Assembly: GCA_031400185.1 (NCBI GenBank)
Contig: JANNPN010000202.1
Span: forward strand, 1-36,185
DNA length: 36,185 nt
DNA from: UTPRO1 sp031400185
GTDB lineage: Bacteria > Desulfobacterota > Binatia > UTPRO1
Direction of reading: 5' to 3'
Positions 30,232 through 36,185 of this stretch are shown here, one piece after another (position 1 is the stretch's first letter; each line of letters starts with the position of its first letter). The notes under the pieces are model-generated. The model saw only the letters and a program-made list of their open reading frames with translations, was not told where the DNA came from and ran no database searches. The translations under genes and the position numbers were made by a program.

Positions 30232-30599
30232 TTCGGGTGGTTTACGAGATTGCGGATCTCGGCAGCGAGCGTCGCCGCCGTGGCGTTGTCGATGCCTTCT
30301 TTACCGGCGCTCTTCGCGAGCTCACGAGCGACGAGGAGCCTCTCGATCGCGGGCCGCCCGCAGATCTCGACGGTCTTGGCGACGGCCCATGCGGCGATGC
30401 CGGCCACCCCGAGAATCGTGAAGCAGCACCAGACCTTCGGGTCGATCGGCTGCCGCGCCAGCGGCGGCTCCAGCCGGCATACCCGCAGCAGCTTCGCGAC
30501 GTCTCGTGCTTCACATCCGCCGCCGTCGGCGCCGCGCGCGGACGCGGTGCCGACGAGCATGACGAGAGCGCTGATCCCGACGACGATCCCCAGTCGCAT
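30228..30599 (-). CDS. Small exported / membrane protein, first gene of the CYTH operon
   Basis: 123 aa. AAAGGAG six bases before the ATG at 30599 is a strong ribosome site. A signal peptide or first helix (IVVGISALVMLVGTASARG) is followed by a short Cys-containing stretch (CEARDVAKLLRVCRLEPP) and a second hydrophobic segment at residues ~57-76 (VWCCFTILGVAGIAAWAVA). A helical C-terminus (PAIERLLVARELAKSAGKEGIDNATAATLAAEIRNLV) follows. It is not recognised as a known family. The stop overlaps the start of the CYTH gene in GTGA, so the three products are made together. Confidence 0.75.
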   Translation of the reverse strand: MRLGIVVGISALVMLVGTASARGADGGGCEARDVAKLLRVCRLEPPLARQPIDPKVWCCFTILGVAGIAAWAVAKTVEICGRPAIERLLVARELAKSAGKEGIDNATAATLAAEIRNLVNHPK

Positions 30600-30643
30600 G
30601 CGCGGCTCCTTTCATCGCCCGCCTCGTTTCACACGGGCCCGCG

Positions 30644-30661
30644 GCCGGTCAAGGAACCGGC
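30644..30661 (-). terminator. Short GC-rich hairpin after the histidine-kinase operon
   Basis: GCCGGT (30644-30649) pairs with ACCGGC (30656-30661) around a six-base loop, 12 bases beyond the kinase stop at 30673. There is no T-tract, so only a weak or factor-assisted terminator is suggested. Confidence 0.3.
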
Positions 30662-30672
30662 GGCGGCGACGA

Positions 30673-32583
30673 TCACGCCGGCGGCCGGCGGGTCTGCCAA
30701 TCCGTGAGGCTCGTCACCAGCGCGACGAGCTCGGCTGGCTCGATCGGCTTCGGCACGTGCATCTGAAATCCGGCCTCGAGCACGCGCAAGCGGTCCTCGA
30801 CACGGGCGTACGCCGTGAGCGCGAGCGCCGGCACTGCACCGCCCCGCGCCGCGGGCAGCAGCCGCAATCGGCGGATCAAGCTGTAGCCGTCCTCTCCCGG
30901 CATGCCGATATCCGAGACCAGCACGTCGGGGAGCCAGGTTTCGAGCGTCGCGAGCGCGGCGGGCGCGGAGGACGCGCTCCGGACGTCGGCGCCGGACATC
31001 TCGAGCACGGTGCGGATCGTCTCCAGGGAGTCCGGCTCGTCATCGACCACCAGGACCCGCACCCCGTGGAGCACCTCGGGGGACGGCGCGAACGGAATCG
31101 ACGACGACGTGGTCGGGTGGGCGCGGTCGGGGTGCGGCTGCGATCGCAGCAAGGATAACGGCAGCTCCACCGTGAAAGTGGCGCCGAGGCCCTCGCCCGG
31201 ACTGTCGGCCCGTACGGTGCCGCCGTGGAGCTCGACCAGCTGGCGGACGATCGCCAGACCGAGGCCGAGACCGCCGTATGCCCGACGCGAGCTGCTGTCG
31301 GCCTGTCGGAAGCGCTCGAAGACGTGCGCCAGGAACTCCGGAGCGATCCCCTGGCCGGAATCGCTGACAGACACCTCCACGTGCGAGTTGATGCGGCGCA
31401 GCTGGACCTGCACCCGTCCGCCCTTCGGCGTGAACTTGATCGCGTTCGTCAGCAGGTTCCAGAAGACCTGTTGCAAACGTCCCGGGTCGCCCGCGACCTG
31501 GCCCGCGCGCGGGTCGAGCAGCAGCTGGAGGTGGGTGCCTTTGGCATCCGCCGTTGGGCGCGTGGAGTCGATCGCAGCCTCGAGGACCGACGCGACATCG
31601 ACCTGCTGGAGGTCGAGGCGGATCTTGCCCGCGACGATGCGGGAGATGTCGAGCAGGTCGTCGATGATCTGCGCCTGCGCGCGTGCGCTCCGCTCGATGC
31701 TTTCGATCGCGTGCGCCGTCTTGCTCGGGTCGAGCGTTCTGCTCCCGAGCAGCCGCGTCCACGTGAGGATCGGCGTGAGCGGCGTACGGAGCTCGTGCGA
31801 CACCACCGCGAGAAATTCGTCCTTCGCGCGGTTGCCGGCGTCGGCAGCGTCGCGGGCCTGCTTCAAGTCGTCGTCGCGTGTCTGGATGGCCGCGAGCATG
31901 TCGTTGAACGACGCGACCAGGAGCCCGATCTCGTCGCGTCCGGCCTCGGGCGCACGCAACGAGTAGTCCTTGTTCGCGGAGACCGTGCGCGTCGTGTCGA
32001 CGAGGTCGAGAATCGGTTGCGAGATCTGACGTTGCAGCTGCCACGAGATCCCGATCGCCGCCGCCATCGCCGCCACCAGCACGATCGCCGCGATCCCCGC
32101 GTACCGCACGAGGCGGCTCCGGAGTCCGCTCAAGCTCGCCACGATCGCTACGGTCCCGATGCGTGTGTCGTCGGCGAGGATCGGTCGCGTGACCAGCAAT
32201 CGTCCTGCACCGAACGCCCGCGCCGCAGTGGCTGCGGTGACACGCTCGGGCAGGTCGGGCACGCCGGGTGTCGCCGTGCTGTCCCACGCTGCGAAGCGGT
32301 GGCCGTGCTCGTCGTAGATCGCGGCGCCCTCGATCGCGGGCTCCGCGCGCAGCGCCGCGAGTGTCGTCTGGGCAGCCGCGGGATCGGCGAACATCAAGGC
32401 CGATGCGACGTTGTATCCGATGACGTCCGCCTGCGTGACGGTTTGCTCGAGCATGCTGCGCCGAAAAACGCTCATCTCGTACGCGAAGAAGGCGAGGCAC
32501 ACGAGAAGAACGGCGACCCCGCTGGTGAGGAGGTTCACCAAGGTGAGCTTGCCGCGGATGGGGACGTCGCGCAGGCCGAGCAC
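30673..32583 (-). CDS. Hybrid sensor histidine kinase with CHASE8-like periplasmic domain
   Basis: 636 aa from a GTG at 32583, one base after the YfiR stop, with GGGAGGG about eight bases upstream. TM1 is at residues ~14-35 and TM2 at ~161-181. The periplasmic domain between them (QADVIGYNVASALMFADPAA, LAALRAEPAIEGAAIYDEHG) fits CHASE8, the sensor domain of YfiN. A HAMP follows (~182-235), then HisKA with His263 (SHELRTPLTPIL), the ATPase with Asn380 (NLLTNAIKFTPKGG), SDSGQGI and GLGLGLAI, and a C-terminal receiver (~508-630) with acidic VVDDEPD, phosphoacceptor Asp558 (LVSDIGMPGEDG) and Lys in HVPKPIEP. All motifs look active. No separate response regulator or HPt gene is adjacent. Its place behind TonB receptor and YfiR genes implies control by YfiR in the periplasm (inference). 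Confidence 0.95.
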   Translation of the reverse strand: MLGLRDVPIRGKLTLVNLLTSGVAVLLVCLAFFAYEMSVFRRSMLEQTVTQADVIGYNVASALMFADPAAAQTTLAALRAEPAIEGAAIYDEHGHRFAAWDSTATPGVPDLPERVTAATAARAFGAGRLLVTRPILADDTRIGTVAIVASLSGLRSRLVRYAGIAAIVLVAAMAAAIGISWQLQRQISQPILDLVDTTRTVSANKDYSLRAPEAGRDEIGLLVASFNDMLAAIQTRDDDLKQARDAADAGNRAKDEFLAVVSHELRTPLTPILTWTRLLGSRTLDPSKTAHAIESIERSARAQAQIIDDLLDISRIVAGKIRLDLQQVDVASVLEAAIDSTRPTADAKGTHLQLLLDPRAGQVAGDPGRLQQVFWNLLTNAIKFTPKGGRVQVQLRRINSHVEVSVSDSGQGIAPEFLAHVFERFRQADSSSRRAYGGLGLGLAIVRQLVELHGGTVRADSPGEGLGATFTVELPLSLLRSQPHPDRAHPTTSSSIPFAPSPEVLHGVRVLVVDDEPDSLETIRTVLEMSGADVRSASSAPAALATLETWLPDVLVSDIGMPGEDGYSLIRRLRLLPAARGGAVPALALTAYARVEDRLRVLEAGFQMHVPKPIEPAELVALVTSLTDWQTRRPPA

Positions 32584-32584
32584 G

Positions 32585-33154
32585 CTACTGACCCTCCCGC
32601 AGCACGCGCAGGGCGAGCTTCAAGAGTTGCGAGCTCAGCTTCAGCTGCGCGCGCTCCGCGGCCGCGGGGTTCACCGTGAAGCGCAGCTTGTTGCGCTCCA
32701 TCCCGAACGCGATCACGCCGCCCGCGGCGAGGAACGCGTCGTCCTCGCCCACCGACAGGACGCCGGTCCGCGCATACGCGTCGGCGGGGAAGCCGCGTGC
32801 GGCTGTGGCGCTTACGTACACGAGGTGGCACGTTTGGACGGTGTCCGGCGTCGGAAAGTGACGGACCACGATCGGGCGCTCGTGGACCATCTTGCCGGTG
32901 ATCAATCGGTCGAGTGTCGCGCCGAACGGATCGGTGCCGAGCACCCCGAAGCACACTGGACCCGTGGCGTCCGCCTCGGGCGGCCAGTCGACGAATTTCG
33001 CGAAGTTGTAGAGAAAGGCCGCTTTCAGCTCGTACTCGCTCGCCTGCGTCTGCGCGAACGGGTGCGCGTCGGGTCGGACGAGCCCGAGGCACACGATCAG
33101 CGCGCCGGCGAGCCAGGCTCGCCGCGTGCGCGTCTGAGTGGAGGTCACCACCAT
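32585..33154 (-). CDS. YfiR-family periplasmic protein (DUF4154)
   Basis: 189 aa from the ATG at 33154, which overlaps the end of the TonB receptor gene by ten bases. A signal peptide (WLAGALIVCLGLV, cleavage near PFAQTQ) leads to the family signature YELKAAFLYNFAKFVDWP, then CFGVLGTDPFG, GKMVHERPIVVRHF, CHLVYVSATAARGF, GVLSVGEDDAFLAAGGVIAF and the C-terminal LRFTVNPAAAERAQLKLSSQLLKLALRV. In Pseudomonas, YfiR is the periplasmic repressor of the diguanylate cyclase YfiN and is relieved by YfiB or redox change. Here there is no GGDEF protein; the next gene is a kinase with the same kind of sensor domain, which is the likely partner. Confidence 0.93.
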   Translation of the reverse strand: MVVTSTQTRTRRAWLAGALIVCLGLVRPDAHPFAQTQASEYELKAAFLYNFAKFVDWPPEADATGPVCFGVLGTDPFGATLDRLITGKMVHERPIVVRHFPTPDTVQTCHLVYVSATAARGFPADAYARTGVLSVGEDDAFLAAGGVIAFGMERNKLRFTVNPAAAERAQLKLSSQLLKLALRVLREGQ

Positions 33155-35145
33155 GTGCGGACTTGCGCGAAGACGCTCCGTTGCACCTCGGTGCCGCCCG
33201 AGAACTCCCGGTGGTGGCTCTCCGCGAGATCGCGGCCGACGAGGGAGATCTCGAGATGCGTCGTGAACGACCAGGCGAGTCGCGCGTCGACGGCGACGTA
33301 GCTGCTCACTCCGGGCACGTCGATGTCGTCGACGAATCGCAGCACGCCGTCGAGCTCGAATCCCGCAGGCAGCCTGAGCGCCGACCGCAGCGCCACCTGA
33401 TGGCGGGGACTCTGGTCCTCGGGTGCGTCCTGGTCCGGTCCGATCAGCCCCGGGTCGCTCGCGAGGCGCAGGCGAATCGCCGTGTACGCCGCGTGGACGC
33501 TCCAGTGCTGGGTCAACGCAGCATCGGCCGCGATCTCCAGGCCGTAGCCGTGACCGTGGAGCCCGTTGCGCTGGATCAGCGTGGTCAGCGGGCTGCCGGG
33601 TACGCCTGGATCGCTCTCCGGTTCGCCCGGCTCGATCACCACGAGATCGTCGTAGACGTTGTAGAAGGCTGCCACGTCGAGGAAGAGCCGCTCGTGCGGC
33701 TGAACGCGGTAGCCGAGCTCGTACGCCATGACGTGCTCCGGGCCGACGTCGCGGTCGCCCTGCACACGGATCAAGCCGCCGGCCGGCGGGACGAACACGT
33801 CGAACCGCAGGTCCTGATCCGTCCGTGTCGGTGTCCGCACTGCGCGCGACACCGCCGCCCACACGGCATGGTGGGGATGGGGTGTCCACATCAGGCGCCC
33901 GCTCGGTTGCCACTCGACGCCGCTATAGTCGTTGTGCTCGAGCTTGACGCCGATCGTCAGCCGGAGAACGTCGGATAGCAGCGCGATGTCGTTCTGCACG
34001 AATCCGGTGACGAGATCGTCGCGCTCGCTGTGGGGCACGAACGCGACGCTCTCGACGACCGGCGGTGCCTTGCCGGCGCTGCCCCGATACTGCAAGCCCC
34101 ACCCGAGCTCCTGCCGCCACGGTAGCTGGGCACGGTGCTGGAGCTCGACGTCGTACGTGTTGCGCCGCTCACGAAAGTTCGCCTCGCTGCGAAACGTGTT
34201 GTCGTAGTAGAACTGCAGGCTCGCTTCCGACGTCGGACTGAAGACGTGCGAGAGGCGCGCCAGCACGCTGCCGCCGGAGAGGTCGTTCCGACGATACACG
34301 GTGCGCTGCCCCGGTGGATCGTCGATCGCGATCGGCGTTTGCTGTCCCGCATCGCCGTCGTAGACGTCGCCGAGGATCGTCAAGCGGTCGCGGGGCGTCA
34401 GGTTCCAGTCGATGCGGAGCCCTTCGCGCGACATCTGCCAGCCGTCGTACGAAGGCGGGCCGGCCGCGTTGAAGCCGGCGTCGCGGTCGAAGTATTTCGC
34501 GTAGACGCGCCAGTGGAAATCCTCGCCGATGTGCCCGCCGTAGCGGATCCCGCCGAAGCCGCGGTCCTCGTTGCCACCCCCTCCCATGGCGTAGAGGCCG
34601 TGCGTGTGCTCCGCCGATTTCGTGATGATGTTGATGACGCCGTTCACGGCGTTCGCGCCCCACACCGAACCGCCGGGACCGCGCACCACCTCGATGCGCT
34701 CGACGTCCTCGAGCAGCGTGTCCTGCACCTCCCAGTACGTGCCGGCGAAGAGTGGCGAGTAGACGCTCCGGCCGTCGATCAGCACGAGCACGGACCGTGA
34801 CAGACGATTCGCGAAGCCGCGGATGCCGACGGCCCACTTGTTGGCGTCGATCTTCGCCACTTCGACCCCGGGCACGAGCCGAAGCGCGTCGGGAATCGTG
34901 AGCACGCCCGCACGTCGCATGTCGTCGGCGGTGAGCACGTAGACGGCCGCCGCGGATTGCCCGCGACGCTCGGGCTTCCGCAGCACCGAGATCACCTCCA
35001 CGTCCATGAGCTCCTGGAGGCTGAGCTCGCTGAGGTCGCGCTCGGCCGCGAACGCGCGCGGCACCGTTCGTCCAAAGGCGGTGATTGCGATCAGCGCCGC
35101 CGCCCACCAGCCGAGCCAGCGCAATTTCCGCGAATCGAAATGCAT
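33145..35145 (-). CDS. TonB-dependent outer-membrane receptor
   Basis: 666 aa. AGGAG eight bases before the ATG at 35145. The signal peptide ends near residue 33 (RAFAAERD). DLSELSLQELMDVEVISVLRKPE is the typical start of this receptor subgroup. The plug domain (~60-170) has AAAVYVLTADDMRRAG, IPDALRLVPGVEVAKID, VLVLIDGRSVYSPLFAGTYW and DVERIEVVRGPGGSVWGANA, then NGVINIITK. The rest is a 22-strand barrel of alternating aromatic strands that ends in Trp-Trp, the C-terminal aromatic expected for BAM insertion. There is no N-terminal signalling (STN) domain, and the ligand is unknown. It is the first gene of an operon with YfiR and a hybrid kinase, an arrangement suited to sensing an outer-membrane substrate. 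Confidence 0.95.
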   Translation of the reverse strand: MHFDSRKLRWLGWWAAALIAITAFGRTVPRAFAAERDLSELSLQELMDVEVISVLRKPERRGQSAAAVYVLTADDMRRAGVLTIPDALRLVPGVEVAKIDANKWAVGIRGFANRLSRSVLVLIDGRSVYSPLFAGTYWEVQDTLLEDVERIEVVRGPGGSVWGANAVNGVINIITKSAEHTHGLYAMGGGGNEDRGFGGIRYGGHIGEDFHWRVYAKYFDRDAGFNAAGPPSYDGWQMSREGLRIDWNLTPRDRLTILGDVYDGDAGQQTPIAIDDPPGQRTVYRRNDLSGGSVLARLSHVFSPTSEASLQFYYDNTFRSEANFRERRNTYDVELQHRAQLPWRQELGWGLQYRGSAGKAPPVVESVAFVPHSERDDLVTGFVQNDIALLSDVLRLTIGVKLEHNDYSGVEWQPSGRLMWTPHPHHAVWAAVSRAVRTPTRTDQDLRFDVFVPPAGGLIRVQGDRDVGPEHVMAYELGYRVQPHERLFLDVAAFYNVYDDLVVIEPGEPESDPGVPGSPLTTLIQRNGLHGHGYGLEIAADAALTQHWSVHAAYTAIRLRLASDPGLIGPDQDAPEDQSPRHQVALRSALRLPAGFELDGVLRFVDDIDVPGVSSYVAVDARLAWSFTTHLEISLVGRDLAESHHREFSGGTEVQRSVFAQVRTWW

Positions 35146-35378
35146 GCGTGCTCTCCTGGCTCGAACGGGGGAAGCTCCGAGGTCATGGCGAGTATCAATC
35201 GCCGGTCGACGCGGTCAACGGCGAAATTGCGTCGCGCGAGGTGTGCCGTTTCAGCACAGCGCGGAGGTCGCGTCCGGCCGCGCATGGAGCGTCGGCCATG
35301 GAGCTCCGACCCGGCGGCGTCCGTGAGCCGGCGGGGGTGCGTCGTCAGCGCTGGCGGCGTTCGGTGCCGAGCGCGCGT

Positions 35379-35600
35379 CGCCATGGTCGCCGCGTCGACG
35401 CCGAGCACGGTCTGGAGCATCAACGGCGCGTGGATGCCGCGGTCGAGCGCCGGGTGCGCGCACGCGAACATCAAGCGCAGGCGGTCGTCCGGGATCGCGA
35501 CGTCGGCGCGCGCCGCGGCCTCGAGCTCGTCCGCGACCAGCCGCACGTGCGCGGCGCTCTTCCGGGACGTCTCACGACGGCGGATCGCGTCGACGCGCCG
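35379..35600 (-). pseudogene. Decayed ECF-type sigma factor fragment (DUF6596 subgroup)
   Basis: The 501 bases between the TonB receptor and the cyclase hold the middle of a sigma factor on the minus strand: RRVDAIRRRETSRKSA, RLVADELEAA and IPDDRLRLMFACAHPALDRG / IHAPLMLQTVLGVDAATMA. This is the region linking sigma-2 to sigma-4 in the DUF6596 ECF group, where the next residues should be 'AFLVSPAAMGQRLVRAK'. Here the frame changes to unrelated sequence after 35379, and an in-frame TGA (35601-35603) precedes the fragment, so both ends of the protein are lost. The remaining flanks (35146-35378 and 35604-35646) show no gene. The cyclase stop is at 35647. Confidence 0.75.
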
Positions 35601-35646
35601 TCACGCCATAGACGTCCGGCGCCGGCGCCGTTCGACATCGCTCGGA

Positions 35647-36185
35647 CTACGAGGGTGACTCGATGAGCGCGTAGATCGCGACCGGCTCCTCCCGGCCCCG
35701 CACCGTGACCGGGTCGAGCGCCCGGCCCTGGTAGTCGTCCTTCACGACCTGCCAGACCGCGTCGGTCACGAGCAGCTGGGCACCGTACTGCTTGGTGAGC
35801 TGCTCGACCCTAGACGCCAGGTTCACCGTGTCGCCGATGATCGTGTACTCGCGGCGCTCGTTGCTCCCGACGCTGCCGGTCACGGCCGTGCCGGCGTGGA
35901 GGCCCATGCCGATGCGGGTCGGCGCGATCGTGCCGTCGGCGCTCATCCGCGCGACCGTCCGACCGATCTCGACCGCGGCGCGGACGGCGTTCTGGGTGTC
36001 GCGCCCGTCGGAGAGCGGCGCGCCGAAGCAGGCCATGAAGCCGTCGCCGAGGAACTTGTTGATGATGCCGTGATTCGCGTTCACGAGCGTGATCATGGTC
36101 GCGAAGAGCGTGTTCAGATAGGCGACCACCTCCTCCGGCGTGCGGCGCTCGGCAAACGCGGTGAAGCCGCGGATGTCGAGGAACA
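35647..36185 (-). CDS. Adenylate/guanylate cyclase catalytic domain protein (5' end outside window)
   Basis: The last 179 codons of a class III nucleotide cyclase; the start lies beyond the right edge. Visible are the first metal aspartate region (FLDIRGFTAFAERRTPEE), then GIINKFLGDGFMACFGAP with Lys and the second metal Asp, RIGMGLHAGTAVTGSVGS, and EYTIIGDTVNLASRVEQLTK with the substrate Asp and the catalytic Asn and Arg. The Lys/Asp pair in the base-recognition positions indicates ATP, so cAMP is the likely product. The C-terminal tail (VTVRGREEPVAIYALIE) is the usual end of this group. The N-terminal sensor part cannot be seen. Confidence 0.93.
   Translation of the reverse strand, partial: FLDIRGFTAFAERRTPEEVVAYLNTLFATMITLVNANHGIINKFLGDGFMACFGAPLSDGRDTQNAVRAAVEIGRTVARMSADGTIAPTRIGMGLHAGTAVTGSVGSNERREYTIIGDTVNLASRVEQLTKQYGAQLLVTDAVWQVVKDDYQGRALDPVTVRGREEPVAIYALIESPS

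Overview
The window is a stretch of very GC-rich bacterial chromosome with tightly packed genes. The secreted proteins are built from cysteine-rich 'CGNGxxxxxEECDDGN...GDGCDxNC' repeats (DUF4215 / Myxococcus Cys-rich repeat type), and there are TonB/T2SS-like envelope parts. Together these suggest a didermic Deltaproteobacteria-like organism, most like the uncultured Binatia/Desulfobacterota_B lineages or Myxococcota. This placement is inferred from protein style only. No rRNA or tRNA genes and no CRISPR array were seen.

Left part (1-8300). A large secreted beta-helix/FG-GAP protein runs off the left edge. Divergent from it are a START-like lipoprotein, a membrane-anchored XRE regulator with a PilP/GspC-like tail, and a coupled pair: a PF10118-type ferritin-like hydrolase followed by a four-helix membrane protein resembling styrene-oxide isomerase. 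A RAYT-like transposase with an altered HUH motif and an Old Yellow Enzyme-type oxidoreductase end convergently.

Cys-rich cluster (8300-17230). Two large secreted proteins (930 and 1189 aa) form a minus-strand operon. It is divergent from a third (726 aa), and a perfect 9-bp inverted repeat lies in the shared control region. These proteins share DUF4215 repeats. Two of them, and a beta-propeller protein at 26589, share a four-cysteine module with an invariant C-x21-C spacing (six copies in the window).

Peptidoglycan/defence block (17300-25550). Bacterial alpha-2-macroglobulin (thioester CLEQ present) and PBP1C overlap by four bases, as in the classical yfhM-pbpC pair. A frameshifted duplicate of the PBP1C tail lies just downstream.

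Right part (25900-36185). In order: a receiver-domain protein; the seven-bladed propeller protein with a PhoB/OmpR-like 7-4-7 direct repeat upstream; a 3' remnant of another Cys-rich protein; a three-gene GTGA-coupled operon (small secreted/membrane protein, CYTH phosphohydrolase/cyclase, four-TM protein); an operon of TonB-dependent receptor, YfiR and a CHASE8 hybrid histidine kinase, which looks like a YfiR-type periplasmic switch wired to a kinase instead of a diguanylate cyclase; a decayed sigma-factor gene; and the 3' end of an adenylate cyclase that leaves the window.

Most long open frames antisense to these genes are by-products of the base composition and are not listed.
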